The notes: generated from the letters alone by a model not told the origin. Shown: positions 9,701-17,968, counted from the first letter of the stretch. The stretch: DNA of 64,000 nt from a virus (IMGVR_UViG_3300027749_002876:434001-498000); one strand, 5' to 3'. Program-made: numbers and translations.

Positions 9701-11294
9701 CAAAATCCCATTGTTGGGTAGCATTGGATTGATCTTGCACTGACAAGTAAGCACTGCGTGGTGTGTTATAAAAAACGTTGTCTGCATATCCAGTTATTTG
9801 AATAGCGGGCCCAGCAACAATTCCAAAGTCAGTGCTTTCTACTCTAGGTGCAAGTATTTGCATGTAAGGTGAGTAATCAACCCGTTGTTGATATGCGTTA
9901 GTTCCATTCAATGTTGGCATTCCATTGCTGTCAAACTGTAGTGTACTATAGGTATCTCCGGGTGTGCCGCCTTGATTAGAGAAATTTCCTTGCCAGTTGA
10001 ACTGTGCTGCACCAGAACTTCCAGCCGGAGTACCTAATGGTACTTGTGTACCGTTGGCATAGTTAACAGCAAATGTATTAGCAGGTAATGTTAAGTTACC
10101 ATCAGCATCAAATGTCCATGTATGTGAGTTAGCACTATAATTTGTACCAATATATGCATTGCTAGCATCTACCCACATCCAAGTGTTTTCGGGGTTACCA
10201 CTGTTTGGACCAATTGTGATACCAGTATAATTTAACTCACCGGTACCAGGTACACCCCGTAGAGTTGATCCATTGATAATACTTTGATCGGGGAGATGAA
10301 GAACACCGTTTGTATCTAAGTTTAAGGTATAGTGTTGAGTAGGTTGAGTAAGATTTGTACTGTACAAGTTACTTGTACTGACTTGATTGTTGCTGTTAAG
10401 TACAAAACCATTGCCCAAAGCCATAATACCCGGTGTTGAGTTATTTGCAATGGGAACATTTTCACCTAATTGTACAGGATCACCGTTAGCATAATTGACA
10501 GCAAATGTATTGCTTGGCAATGTTAAATTACCACTAGCACTAAAATTCCATGTCTGTACATTTTGACTATTGCCAATATTACCTGCTAATAAAGTGATAT
10601 CGCCATATGTATTATATAATGATACTGCGTTACCGTCACCTTGTATAGGAATACTCATCCCTGCAGTTTGACCATTACCTAAATCTGAATTGTTTACAAC
10701 AACACCGCCGTTAGAATAAATGACATTGTTATCAAATCCTATGTTACCTAGACCAGGGCCACTTGAGACATTAGACCAAACTAATGCTCCTGAACCATTA
10801 GTACTTAACACTTGTCCATTTGTACCACCTTCAATGTGAACATTGGAAACATCACCTAAATTAGTAGCACCTATTACATTTAAATTGCCTGCACTTAAAT
10901 CACCATCATATGATGTTAAAAAGTCTGCAACATTACTATTACCATATGAATTATTATTTGTAACTTTGTAATTGTTAATTGTTTGATTGACAGCACTAAC
11001 AGAAATTTGTTTTTCAGTATTATATACTGTTACAATGTCATTGGAATCATTATTATTTGAAGATACAATAAACAGTTCAGTACCTGAACTAGCTTGTGTA
11101 GCTTGATTGTATGTTGTTGTATCTCCGGACGTTTTGGGAGCAATACCCCTAGTTACCGTACCACCAGTACTTGTTGCTGTACCATTAGCAGAAACTGTAG
11201 GGGGAGATGTTCTTGCTACTGAAGGTGTTTGATTTTCAAATGATTTTGCTAGTGCCGGATCAGCAGGTCCAACTAGTTTTGGTGATGTAGCCAT
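6798..11294 (-). CDS. giant repeat-rich fibre/adhesin with internal LamG domain
   Basis: 1498 residues. Nine copies of a W.F...GNLT(L/V)P motif (for example WTFGGDGNLTLPSNT), several followed by NYANGSPYGGGG, alternate with variable blocks. A LamG-like domain lies near residues 600-770 (GDFTIEWYQYVT, WQHIAVVRSSGTVTIYQDG). The architecture suggests a long modular fibre in which repeated hinges separate binding domains. The repeats offer sites for in-frame recombination. No cleavage or chaperone domain is recognised at the C-terminus. Confidence 0.75.
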   Translation of the reverse strand: MATSPKLVGPADPALAKSFENQTPSVARTSPPTVSANGTATSTGGTVTRGIAPKTSGDTTTYNQATQASSGTELFIVSSNNNDSNDIVTVYNTEKQISVSAVNQTINNYKVTNNNSYGNSNVADFLTSYDGDLSAGNLNVIGATNLGDVSNVHIEGGTNGQVLSTNGSGALVWSNVSSGPGLGNIGFDNNVIYSNGGVVVNNSDLGNGQTAGMSIPIQGDGNAVSLYNTYGDITLLAGNIGNSQNVQTWNFSASGNLTLPSNTFAVNYANGDPVQLGENVPIANNSTPGIMALGNGFVLNSNNQVSTSNLYSTNLTQPTQHYTLNLDTNGVLHLPDQSIINGSTLRGVPGTGELNYTGITIGPNSGNPENTWMWVDASNAYIGTNYSANSHTWTFDADGNLTLPANTFAVNYANGTQVPLGTPAGSSGAAQFNWQGNFSNQGGTPGDTYSTLQFDSNGMPTLNGTNAYQQRVDYSPYMQILAPRVESTDFGIVAGPAIQITGYADNVFYNTPRSAYLSVQDQSNATQQWDFGILGNGDNNFVVSDRTNSNQWAFGTDGNLTLPYSSTTGNISVTMNNIGNVAYNSASPLSSGGSLEFAGDELNHFLVVPNEARFAPGTGDFTIEWYQYVTSDGHGYPRPFSLGICCGNINSLLVGLFEGGSNNIAIQTQSGYNPFSGWNNTLNVWQHIAVVRSSGTVTIYQDGVAFNSVSIPDDIAYDPANGYFLSIGSPTVDGTTGTESINSQYVGLITNMRYVVGTAVYTGNFTPSTDPLTLIPGTELLLQVANSGTLAEALYIGTIANNSSIISNGNAWTFGGDGNLTLPSNTSSINYANGSPYGGGGNANTGNITFNDINIIGTGNLNLQPDPANAGSYLDIFISSGPDIHLVASASANLILGKDEQSNVMTSWDGNVYIQSWDVNTNTQGGVWTFGGDGNLTLPNDATISDSSNVASLNAGGNTRFAQLYWNGNIGNGNPYDGSDYYTWAYTSNVGFTIRHFNNNTSTDNEWKFGIDGNLTLPTGTPSINYANGSPYGGGGGANTGNVTFDDQVVVGTGSNDGSGGLYLAPGLDSTANLQYLRVRGGDVASHIHLDTGNNRYYDQYFGDDSKFVKLEADGNVKIGTSDFISNSAQWTFGVDGNLTLPANSTIKNNAEVSYDGGVTIQVSDLANAVVASPGSIVGNTYNNTGFTKIIFTDSTLYNALVTAGIAPETIVATTWSNGSTTQLNTYVYVQFPGSPNTFSLRPCDSNGNTVVGDWVFPSVVGTTIPANVAITSVSPSTFHIWNFVSDGNLTVPKAIVGAGYSRLDMVTDGPNTAYLGTTNNDTTALYLQKDTIQLYANTDVYISANTGGTTQGWTFGADGNLTLPVTVLDVGLTEQTTIRSQRKIIPPYHWSAIINSAFPDPTVVYTATSSAITSMKVTVQVQHSGFRIEMFDVSATYTGSDTYYSVSNRLKPPTITDTTVLVNLNGSGVMQITLTINSGSKPAYITYDATEFGIPQD

Positions 11295-11310
11295 TGAAGG
11301 GTCCTTTGTT

Positions 11311-11328
11311 ATTATAGTAGTATTTAGT
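11311..11328 (-). promoter_or_regulatory. possible promoter of the giant fibre gene
   Basis: The 79-bp gap holds ACTAAATA (11321-11328, late-like with one mismatch), a TATAAT (11311-11316) without a good -35 box, and the sequence ACTATAATAAAG twice. AAAGGACC precedes the ATG. Assignment is weak. Confidence 0.35.
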
Positions 11329-11373
11329 CTAACTATAATAAAGTTAGTCTGCTAATACTATAATAAAGACGGT

Positions 11374-13146
11374 TTATGCGAACACTGTGCCGTTATTTCC
11401 TATGCAGAACCATTTGCTATTTACATATTGTAGTGTACATGCACTACCCACAACACTGAAAGTCATTGTGCCAGCGCCACCCCATCCTGGATTGGTAACT
11501 GTAATAACCATATCCCCACCGTAGCCGTTCATCATAAATGTTTTAATTTGACCCGGTGCACCGGCAGCGAGTGTAGCGGTTTCAGCGGCTACTGTTGTAA
11601 AATAACTAGCTGTAACTAATAGATTTGCGGCTGCGGCATTTGCTAAATCTTCACCGCTGTTTAATAATAATATACCTGTAGTATTTAAATTACCACCGGT
11701 GATGTTACCAGTAGCAGTAATTACACCTGTACCAATGTTACCAACATTAGCATTACCTGATACACTTAAACTAGTTAATGTACCTGTACTTGTTATATTT
11801 GATTGTGCGGCTGTTGTTAATGAACCGGCTACTGTTGTAAACACACCTGCTGTTGCACCAATATTACCCACAGATATATTACCTGTAGTTGTAATTGTGT
11901 TACTTCCATAACTATTTAAAAATGTAGCAACTTGACTATTACCATACGCACCTGTAATATTACCGGCATTGATATTAGTTAACCCAGCACCGTTACCAAC
12001 AAATACACCACTAGTGGATGTAATGTTACCAGTAGCAACAATTAATCCACCGGTACCAATGTTACCTACGTTTGCATTACCAGTTACACTTAAACTGGTT
12101 AGTGTACCAACTGACGTTATATTAGCTTGAGCCGCTGTAGTTAATAAACCTGCAATATTGGTAGCACTTAGTGTATTGGTAGTTGTGTTAAATGTTAAAT
12201 TAGCACTAGCACCAAAATCATTTGCACTGTTAAATTGAATCTGTGTATTGGATCCTGCAGGTTGTTGCATATCTAATGGCGTACCATTAGCATAATAATA
12301 ATTATTAGTTTTGATTCCACCAACAACTGCATTGCCTGTAGTGATTAAATTACCACCAGTAATATTACCTGTTACTGATACAGTATTTGCTAAATCAACT
12401 GTTATAACACCAGACGATGTAATAGTTCCGCCCGTAACTGTTAATGTATTACTTGTAATTGTAATTCCAGTAACAGTACCGCCTGATGCTGTAGTAGAAA
12501 CAGTAACGTTGCCGTTACTACCGCTGACACTTATACCTGTACCGGCTGCAATTCTAGTAACACCCGTATTGGTAACAGTAATAGAACCTGCACTGGTAAT
12601 TGGACTATTGGTAACTAATATACCAGATCCAGGAGTAATACCTACACTTGTAACAGTTCCGGCAACTGTATTATTCGACACAGTAGTTACTCTACCGTAT
12701 GAATCTAATGTAACTGTGGGGTTAGTATAAGTACCAGGAGTGATTCCAGTTGCAGTAAGATTAAGAACAATATTACCTGCGCTTAATATAGGACTATTAC
12801 TAACTGTTAATGTGCTAGAAGAAACACCTACACTGCTTACTCCGCCCCCATTTCCACCACCGGTTGCAGTAATTAATATATTACCATTTGAACCAGTTAA
12901 GTTAATACTGCTATCACCTGCAGTTAAACTTAGTACACCGGTATTGGTAATAGTTATTGTATTAGTATTTGAATTGGTATTTGCGTCAATACCAGCATTG
13001 CCAATAAATGTGTTGTACGGGCTGGCACATGCAAATAATGTTGCAAAATTGTCTACTGTTTTATTGAATGCGGTGTATAATGAATCGCTGTTAGCGGATT
13101 CGTTTTGCAATCCCACCGCTATTATTTGTTGTCCGGAAATTGCCAT
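11374..13146 (-). CDS. repeat-rich tail fibre/virion protein
   Basis: 590 residues, mostly Gly/Asn/Thr/Val beta-structure. It contains two near-identical modules (ANITSVGTLTSLSVTGNANV and SNITSTGTLTSLSVSGNANV), each followed by an IGTG...ATGNIT segment, and VFVGNGAGLTNINAGNITG. The start MAISGQQIIAVGLQNESANS is non-repetitive and could attach to the tail. Late promoter GATAAATA upstream; AAGGA precedes the ATG. Confidence 0.75.
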   Translation of the reverse strand: MAISGQQIIAVGLQNESANSDSLYTAFNKTVDNFATLFACASPYNTFIGNAGIDANTNSNTNTITITNTGVLSLTAGDSSINLTGSNGNILITATGGGNGGGVSSVGVSSSTLTVSNSPILSAGNIVLNLTATGITPGTYTNPTVTLDSYGRVTTVSNNTVAGTVTSVGITPGSGILVTNSPITSAGSITVTNTGVTRIAAGTGISVSGSNGNVTVSTTASGGTVTGITITSNTLTVTGGTITSSGVITVDLANTVSVTGNITGGNLITTGNAVVGGIKTNNYYYANGTPLDMQQPAGSNTQIQFNSANDFGASANLTFNTTTNTLSATNIAGLLTTAAQANITSVGTLTSLSVTGNANVGNIGTGGLIVATGNITSTSGVFVGNGAGLTNINAGNITGAYGNSQVATFLNSYGSNTITTTGNISVGNIGATAGVFTTVAGSLTTAAQSNITSTGTLTSLSVSGNANVGNIGTGVITATGNITGGNLNTTGILLLNSGEDLANAAAANLLVTASYFTTVAAETATLAAGAPGQIKTFMMNGYGGDMVITVTNPGWGGAGTMTFSVVGSACTLQYVNSKWFCIGNNGTVFA

Positions 13147-13164
13147 TTTTTAATCCTTATTGTG

Positions 13165-13172
13165 TATTTATC
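13165..13172 (-). promoter_or_regulatory. T4-type late promoter
   Basis: GATAAATA on the minus strand, followed by a leader of about 13 bases with AAGGA before the fibre gene at 13146. It overlaps the stop codon of the upstream Fe-S carrier gene. Confidence 0.7.
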
Positions 13173-13497
13173 AATTAGGACTAAAGGAACTCCCGCAACC
13201 ACAGGTTGTTGCCGCATTTGGGTTAGATATTTTAAACTGTGATCCAGATAAATCTTCAACATAATCAATATTTGCATTAGTTAAATATTGTGCGGAAATA
13301 CTATCAACTAGTACGCTCATTGAGCCAGCTGGTATTTCAAAATCATCTTCGTTCTGTTCTTCATCAATAGTGAAACCATATTGCATTCCACTACATCCAC
13401 CACCTTGAACAAATACACGTATTTTAGCTTTAGGATTGTTCTCCTCAGCTAAGATATCGGATATTTTTGTTGTTGCGTTTTCAGTTATTGTTATCAT
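13171..13497 (-). CDS. erpA-like: A-type iron-sulfur carrier (ErpA/IscA family)
   Basis: 108 residues, family-typical length. The three cluster ligands are present: Cys35 in [11 protein letters not shown], Cys99 and Cys101 in TTCGCGSSF. The family receives Fe-S clusters from the scaffold and delivers them to apoproteins in the cytoplasm. The start matches the family N-terminus, yet sits only five bases after a CATAAATA late element, so the mRNA is probably leaderless. A phage copy could supply virion or host Fe-S proteins; the window also encodes a ferredoxin. Confidence 0.92.
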   Translation of the reverse strand: MITITENATTKISDILAEENNPKAKIRVFVQGGGCSGMQYGFTIDEEQNEDDFEIPAGSMSVLVDSISAQYLTNANIDYVEDLSGSQFKISNPNAATTCGCGSSFSPN

Positions 13498-13502
13498 GTA
13501 GA

Positions 13503-13510
13503 TATTTATG
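13503..13510 (-). promoter_or_regulatory. T4-type late promoter, leaderless arrangement
   Basis: CATAAATA then five bases (TCTAC) then ATG 13497. In T4 late promoters the octamer ends at -6, placing +1 on the A of the start codon. Confidence 0.75.
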
Positions 13511-13525
13511 CGTTTTCACAAAAAA

Positions 13526-13533
13526 CATAAATA
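13526..13533 (+). promoter_or_regulatory. T4-type late promoter (divergent)
   Basis: CATAAATA followed by AAGGAG and ATG 13561. Divergent from the minus-strand late element at 13503-13510. Confidence 0.65.
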
Positions 13534-13560
13534 AATTATAAGGAGTAAAGTCTAACTATT

Positions 13561-14331
13561 ATGGATAAAAAGTATAAATTTAGGGGTGAAAGAATTTCTG
13601 AAGCCAAAAGAATGAAACAATCAGAATTTTTAGACAGAGCCATTGCAGTGCATGGAAGTATATATGATTATTCTAACTCATTTTATGTGAATGCACATAC
13701 CAAAATAAAAATTGGTTGTTCATACCACGGAATATTTGAACAACGTCCGCACGATCATGTTAAGGGTAAAAATGGATGTCCGGCATGCGGTACAATTAAT
13801 AGAAGAAAAAACCATTCAAAACAAGCATTTGATAAATTTTTAATATTGGCAAAAAAAATACATCAAAACAAATATCAATACATTACTGAATCATATACCG
13901 GAATAAAAGATTTGATGGAAATAGTTTGTCCAATACATGGCGTATTTAAACAAAGTGCGGATGTTCATAAAAGAGGAAATGGTTGCCAAAGATGTGGCTC
14001 TGGTCCTATTTCAAATATGTCACGCCGGTGGCTTGATTCTTTGAATGTAATAGATCGAGAATACTGGATAATAATTAATGGAAAAAGATATAAAGTGGAT
14101 GGGTATGATATTAATTCAAATACTATTTACGAATTTTTAGGTGATTATTGGCATGGAAATCCAAAAGTACATCATCCGGAAAAAATTAATTCTCATAATA
14201 AACATACCTTTAAGGAACTTTATGAAGGTACTATTCTAAGATTAGAAACTTTTAAAAAAGCAGGATATAATTTAATTTTTGTATGGGAGAATGATTATTT
14301 AAACCCGCCTAACAATTCTTCCCTTGGATAA
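13561..14331 (+). CDS. free-standing homing endonuclease-like protein (DUF723 fingers plus VSR/EDxHD-like nuclease)
   Basis: 256 residues. Two related zinc-finger modules: about residues 20-82 ([25 protein letters not shown]) and 95-155 ([22 protein letters not shown]). A C-terminal VSR-like nuclease core follows ([29 protein letters not shown]). This architecture is typical of phage homing endonucleases. It is the only plus-strand gene between 3.7 and 17.6 kb, and its 3' end overlaps the 3' end of the IF-1 gene by 33 bp, as expected of an inserted selfish gene. Activity not proven. Confidence 0.8.
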   Translation: MDKKYKFRGERISEAKRMKQSEFLDRAIAVHGSIYDYSNSFYVNAHTKIKIGCSYHGIFEQRPHDHVKGKNGCPACGTINRRKNHSKQAFDKFLILAKKIHQNKYQYITESYTGIKDLMEIVCPIHGVFKQSADVHKRGNGCQRCGSGPISNMSRRWLDSLNVIDREYWIIINGKRYKVDGYDINSNTIYEFLGDYWHGNPKVHHPEKINSHNKHTFKELYEGTILRLETFKKAGYNLIFVWENDYLNPPNNSSLG

Positions 14332-14514
14332 ATCATACGGTGAAAATTCTATTGAAACTGTATCACCTAATAGAATTTTAATGTCGTGCTGTCGCATTTT
14401 ACCCGAAATATAACCAGTGACTGTGGATCCACTATTTAATTTAACTCTAAAAACAGCATTAGGTAATACGTCTATTACCTTGCCATCTATTCTAATACCT
14501 TCTTCTTTTGCCAT
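14299..14514 (-). CDS. infA: translation initiation factor IF-1
   Basis: 71 residues, the normal IF-1 length, with the complete OB-fold signature: [59 protein letters not shown]-1 occupies the A site of the 30S subunit and modulates IF-2 and IF-3 during initiation. Virus-encoded IF-1 is rare, so this is a notable acquired gene. It follows the 130-aa gene by one base, with GAGAAGG as ribosome binding site. It would act with host ribosomes, alongside the phage S21 at 37895. Confidence 0.93.
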   Translation of the reverse strand: MAKEEGIRIDGKVIDVLPNAVFRVKLNSGSTVTGYISGKMRQHDIKILLGDTVSIEFSPYDLSKGRIVRRV

Positions 14515-14515
14515 T

Positions 14516-14908
14516 CTACCTTCTCATTTTTGATATATCAATCGCTTCTTCTCTACTAAATACCGGAACTGCATTACTTTTATGTAATGTAGAAATCCCA
14601 ACAATGGCATTGCCTGTATATTGTGGAATATCTTTTGTGCGAACAGCACCTGAGTGACCTGTGTCACGGCTGGCAATACGTACAGCCTCACGACCTGCAG
14701 GTGCGGACAATGTATATTGTAATGGCTCAGCCGCTAGTGCCCGTTTACGCTTTTTGTCATCAGCGTCAACTTCCCATTTTTTCTGTAGTTCTTTCCAGTC
14801 AGCTTCAAGTTGCCTAGCTTTTTGTGCCTCTGCGCTATTGCGAAACTTAACTTTACCTTTGCGTTTGCCGCCAGTACTGAGCCAGGGGCCTTCTAAGTGC
14901 ATGGTCAT
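14516..14908 (-). CDS. conserved phage protein, 130 aa, unknown
   Basis: Starts [20 protein letters not shown]; two possible ATGs (14908, 14902). A basic N-terminus and Lys/Glu-rich middle ([20 protein letters not shown]) precede a C-terminal region with [21 protein letters not shown] associate it with hypothetical proteins of large T4-like environmental phages. First gene of a two-gene unit with infA, driven by the promoter at 14941-14969. Confidence 0.65.
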   Translation of the reverse strand: MTMHLEGPWLSTGGKRKGKVKFRNSAEAQKARQLEADWKELQKKWEVDADDKKRKRALAAEPLQYTLSAPAGREAVRIASRDTGHSGAVRTKDIPQYTGNAIVGISTLHKSNAVPVFSREEAIDISKMRR

Positions 14909-14940
14909 AATGTGTATGTCATAGTTATTAAACAGTTTCT

Positions 14941-14969
14941 ATTATAGCAGAGTATCTATTATTTGTCAA
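14941..14969 (-). promoter_or_regulatory. sigma70-like promoter
   Basis: TTGACA (14969-14964), 17-bp spacer, TATAAT (14946-14941) on the minus strand, upstream of the 130-aa gene and infA. Confidence 0.8.
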
Positions 14970-14972
14970 ATT

Positions 14973-15449
14973 TTACTTCTTTAGTATTGACCAAACCTTC
15001 TCTTTTTCAATGATTTCTTGTTCTAATTCTTTATAGCGTTTGCCCAATTCTTTTAACTCATCCCACTTATCTTCTAGTTTAGGATTTGGGTGAAGAATTG
15101 CTAATCGTTCTTCAATCTTATCTAACATGTCAGTAAGGCTTTTGCCCTTGATAGTTACATCACCTTCAAAATCAGCATCACCTTTAACACTAAGTGTGCT
15201 TCCCTGTAAATCAGGATCAGCTAATGATATATTAGACCAACTGCCACCTGTTGTATTTGTAGTATATACTTGCCCAGAACTGCCGCTATTTACTCCCCAA
15301 TATATACCACTTGAACCGGTTGAAGTGCCGGATATATTACTAACAGTATATGTAGGTGAACTACTCGAACCGGTTAAGGTAATCGTATCTATGGAGTCGC
15401 TAGACATTATTGCGCTAGCCATCATTGTATCATTACTAGGAATTGTCAT
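14973..15449 (-). CDS. virion-type protein with C-terminal coiled coil
   Basis: 158 residues. Ser/Gly/Thr-rich beta region (residues 20-105) with GSTLSVKGDADFEGDVTIKG, a pattern typical of phage fibre shafts, then a charged helical coiled coil (LTDMLDKIEERLAILHPNPK, ELGKRYKELEQEIIEKEK). Probably a small tail or fibre-associated protein. Overlaps the AbrB-like gene by four bases (ATGA). Confidence 0.6.
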   Translation of the reverse strand: MTIPSNDTMMASAIMSSDSIDTITLTGSSSSPTYTVSNISGTSTGSSGIYWGVNSGSSGQVYTTNTTGGSWSNISLADPDLQGSTLSVKGDADFEGDVTIKGKSLTDMLDKIEERLAILHPNPKLEDKWDELKELGKRYKELEQEIIEKEKVWSILKK

Positions 15450-15631
15450 AGTTTTTTAAGTATAATTCTGCCTTTATCATCAATTGAAAAGTCAATATCA
15501 TCTCCCTCTTTCCAACCCAATTGTTTTAATAAACTTGGTGGAATAGGTATAAGCATGTCGCCAGTGTCTGGATCTTCTTGTGTGATAACTTCATAGCTAT
15601 CATAACTCTGTGCTGGATTTTTTTTAGGCAT
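15446..15631 (-). CDS. AbrB/SpoVT-type DNA-binding protein
   Basis: 61 residues ending in the swapped-hairpin beta-barrel pattern LIPIPPSLLKQLGWKEGDDI then DFSIDDKGRIILKKL, as in AbrB and MazE. These proteins bind DNA as dimers. No toxin partner is adjacent, so a regulator or a domain recruited for virion use are both possible. Confidence 0.75.
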   Translation of the reverse strand: MPKKNPAQSYDSYEVITQEDPDTGDMLIPIPPSLLKQLGWKEGDDIDFSIDDKGRIILKKL

Positions 15632-15634
15632 ATA

Positions 15635-16195
15635 TTACTTATTCTGTAGATAGGGTCTGTAAATCTTTTCTAATTCATTAATGGTATGTTGCGTATTGCC
15701 ATCTTCATGTTTAACTGCAATACCACCTGCGTTACTCCAAAGATTCAAATACTTACCATAGTCATCTACCAATACATTTGGCTCACCATTACTCAATGCG
15801 TATTTGTGTTTATGTTGTGTAAAGATAGCATCACGTGTAGCACTAGGATTGTGTTCATCTAACCAGTCTTTTTTAGCCTCTACACTGGCTTTGGCATATG
15901 GTCCACGTAATGGTGCACTTAATACTGTATACGGAATGTTATTTTGATTTAACCATTGTACTACTTTGTTTCCACCTTCTAGAGGTTTAAGTTCTCTAAA
16001 AAACTTATATACTTCTTCAGGGCTACTCGTAGCTAACTCATTGATTGATGTTTCAGTATCAGGAATCTCTTTGTAATTACCAACATTATGTTTTGCCGCC
16101 CAAGCTCCAAAAAAGTCAGCCTGTACTCCATCCATATCTAAGTATAGATGTGGCATTTTTTTGTTTGTATCTTCCATCAATTCATTAAGTTTCAT
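15635..16195 (-). CDS. HAD-family 5'-nucleotidase-like protein with capsid-targeting-like N-terminus
   Basis: 186 residues. The HAD core begins MPHLYLDMDGVQADFFG, with nucleophile Asp20 and general acid Asp22, motif II around YTVLSAP, a basic KKDWLDEH segment, and NVLVDDYGKYL as motif III. It resembles 5'(3')-deoxyribonucleotidases. Thirteen residues (MKLNELMEDTNKK) precede the usual HAD start. They match the form of T4 capsid-targeting sequences, with LxE at residues 6-8 as a possible prohead protease site. Lies in an operon behind a late promoter. Confidence 0.8.
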   Translation of the reverse strand: MKLNELMEDTNKKMPHLYLDMDGVQADFFGAWAAKHNVGNYKEIPDTETSINELATSSPEEVYKFFRELKPLEGGNKVVQWLNQNNIPYTVLSAPLRGPYAKASVEAKKDWLDEHNPSATRDAIFTQHKHKYALSNGEPNVLVDDYGKYLNLWSNAGGIAVKHEDGNTQHTINELEKIYRPYLQNK

Positions 16196-16202
16196 TTAGT
16201 TA

Positions 16203-16739
16203 TTATATCACAAATGGTAGAATAAGCCAAATGCCTTGGGTCAATAGTATTGTTCCAAAAATACTAACACCAATGCTTCCCCAAAACATACGCTTACTCA
16301 CAGCCAGTATACTAGCGGAAAGTAATACAATAGCTAACTGAAATGCCATACCAGCAAATGTTAACCATGGTGTATGTTTTTTGGCATCATCACGTTCACT
16401 TTCAATCTGTAATGCTTTAGCCATTAATTCTTTCTTACCTTCACCTTTAGCAGGGTCACTTTCATAGCGGTCAATTTTAGCTTGTAATTGTTCTCTACGC
16501 TTTGAGTCTTTAGCATCTTCTAATTGCCCTTCAGCAATACTTTGCTTGATACTTTTAGCTTGATAAAAGTTCCAAGTGTCATTTGCTTTGATAGTATTGG
16601 TTAGTATCTTGCTACTATATCCATTGGCTACATATGTTGTTACTGCTAATAATAATGCTATGACAGTAATGACCCATCCTGCTCTATCTTTGATTTGTGC
16701 CTCACGTTCACTGCGTGACAGTGGTTTTACTTCTACCAT
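16203..16739 (-). CDS. DUF4337-like membrane protein
   Basis: 178 residues with a basic cytoplasmic start (MVEVKPLSRSEREAQIKDR), one TM helix (WVITVIALLLAVTTYVA), a charged coiled segment (residues 55-120), and two further TM helices (FQLAIVLLSASILAV, IFGTILLTQGIWLILPF). The layout and the NDTWNFYQAKSIKQ motif fit DUF4337, a bacterial family of unknown role. A perfect TATAAATA late promoter and AAAAGGAAA precede it. Confidence 0.7.
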   Translation of the reverse strand: MVEVKPLSRSEREAQIKDRAGWVITVIALLLAVTTYVANGYSSKILTNTIKANDTWNFYQAKSIKQSIAEGQLEDAKDSKRREQLQAKIDRYESDPAKGEGKKELMAKALQIESERDDAKKHTPWLTFAGMAFQLAIVLLSASILAVSKRMFWGSIGVSIFGTILLTQGIWLILPFVI

Positions 16740-16755
16740 TTTATTTCCTTTTGAA

Positions 16756-16763
16756 TATTTATA
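16756..16763 (-). promoter_or_regulatory. T4-type late promoter (perfect TATAAATA)
   Basis: TATAAATA on the minus strand, 16 bases before ATG 16739, with AAAAGGA between. Identical to the T4 consensus. Confidence 0.8.
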
Positions 16764-16765
16764 GT

Positions 16766-17518
16766 TTATGGGTGCAAGGTGCTATAGGTAACTGCACCAG
16801 CGTTTGTAACTGTGAGAGCATTATTACTCGTATCAGTTATATAAGTACCAGCAGATGCAACTGCTAACAATAATTGAGTTGAAGTGCCTGTGATTGTCGC
16901 ACTAGGTGAACCGTTGATATTGGCGCTTTGTGTAGCAGTTAGAGGCGTAGTTGACGGTGTAAAGTTTGAAGTATAAACTGCCAGCCCCTTAACAATTCTC
17001 ATGCTGGTCATGTAACCATTGAATGGGTTATTGTTTTGATTGGCACTCCATCCAATTTCTAAACTTCTATTGGTGTTGGAATTATACACACTGGTAGAAG
17101 TCAATACCGAGATGCCACCCACATACACTGTGACTGTGCCACTGGCCCTAACCAAAGCAACATGTTGCCATATTCCTGCTGTGACAACTCCATCGGAACT
17201 ACCAGGGTATGCACTGCCACTATAATAATTGAGTTTGCCATTATTGTTGAGATCAAGATTGTCACTATTGGATCCAAACCACCATAATCTTTGACTTACA
17301 GTGACTGACGTAGGATTTATCCAAGTTTCTACGGTATAATCACCGGTGCCAAAAGCAAATGCAGACCCTGCTGTAACAGAAGAAATTACTAATTCATTAT
17401 TGGCACCTGCGTTAGTTCCATTAAAAAATAAACTGCCGGTAAATGAAGAAATACTATCAGTAGTTAATGAAATGCCTGGTCCAATGTTAATTCCTCCACC
17501 AATTTGTATTCCTGCCAT
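16766..17518 (-). CDS. virion protein with LamG-like domain
   Basis: 250 residues. N-terminal IQIGGGINIGPGISL motif as in the protein at 4496, then a concanavalin/LamG jelly roll (GSLFFNGTNAGANNELVI, FGTGDYTVETWINPTSV, WQHVALVRASGTVTVYVGG, GYMTSMRIVKGLAVYTSNFT). It closely resembles the LamG segment inside the 1498-residue fibre. Carbohydrate binding is a family-based inference. Confidence 0.75.
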   Translation of the reverse strand: MAGIQIGGGINIGPGISLTTDSISSFTGSLFFNGTNAGANNELVISSVTAGSAFAFGTGDYTVETWINPTSVTVSQRLWWFGSNSDNLDLNNNGKLNYYSGSAYPGSSDGVVTAGIWQHVALVRASGTVTVYVGGISVLTSTSVYNSNTNRSLEIGWSANQNNNPFNGYMTSMRIVKGLAVYTSNFTPSTTPLTATQSANINGSPSATITGTSTQLLLAVASAGTYITDTSNNALTVTNAGAVTYSTLHP

Positions 17519-17574
17519 TTTATTTCCTTTGTTATGACTTATGCTATTTGATTAAACTTAATCAATTAAATATA

Positions 17575-17582
17575 TATTTATA
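17575..17582 (-). promoter_or_regulatory. probable late promoter in divergent AT-rich region
   Basis: TATAAATA on the minus strand within an AT-rich stretch (17555-17582), about 57 bases before ATG 17518. The same stretch could serve the plus-strand gene at 17605. Confidence 0.5.
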
Positions 17583-17604
17583 CACAATCAAAAGGAGCAT
17601 ACCA

Positions 17605-17766
17605 ATGAGTTGGTTCAAGCACAAACCCAGAACAAAAACACCCCCAAAATTACATGTATATCATACAAGTCCTATAGCAGAAAAACTATTAAAAGAGACA
17701 AAACTTGAAGTCACTGGTGTAAAAGCCAAGTTAGCAGAAGTAGAGAAAAAGAAAAATGAACGGTAG
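17605..17766 (+). CDS. small basic protein, 53 aa
   Basis: ATG 17605 is preferred over an upstream in-frame ATG because AAAAGGAG lies at the right distance. Starts MSWFKHKPRTKTPPKLHVYH and ends in a Lys/Glu helix (LAEVEKKKNER). Overlaps the next gene by 11 bases. Function unknown. Confidence 0.6.
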   Translation: MSWFKHKPRTKTPPKLHVYHTSPIAEKLLKETKLEVTGVKAKLAEVEKKKNER

Positions 17767-17929
17767 AGAACTACAACAAATGTATCAACAATGGTGTCAA
17801 GGAAATGATGATTACAATTTTCGTTGGTTAGATTTTGTTGAGATGGCCGCAAGACAGTTTCAGCAACCTGAAAGTGAAGTCATTAGAGAGTTACAGAAAC
17901 ATTATTGGTTTGTAAAAAACAATAAGTAG
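17756..17929 (+). CDS. small protein, 57 aa
   Basis: ATG 17756 to TAG 17927-17929. Starts MNGRELQQMYQQWCQGNDDY and is rich in Gln and aromatic residues. Coupled by overlap to the preceding gene; a late promoter for the next gene follows. Function unknown. Confidence 0.6.
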   Translation: MNGRELQQMYQQWCQGNDDYNFRWLDFVEMAARQFQQPESEVIRELQKHYWFVKNNK

Positions 17930-17936
17930 ATTTATT

Positions 17937-17944
17937 GATAAATA
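17937..17944 (+). promoter_or_regulatory. T4-type late promoter
   Basis: GATAAATA, then about 19 bases of leader with AGGA before ATG 17969. Confidence 0.7.
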
Positions 17945-17968
17945 CTACTATATTATAGGATTAACATT

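Noticed and set aside
12311-13153. Long plus-strand ORFs (139 and 137 codons) opposite the 590-aa fibre gene, and similar ones at 7239-8220 and 6286-6579
   Set aside because: They are Val/Pro/Leu-rich mirror images of the Asn/Thr/Gly-rich fibre repeats, without promoter or ribosome binding site.
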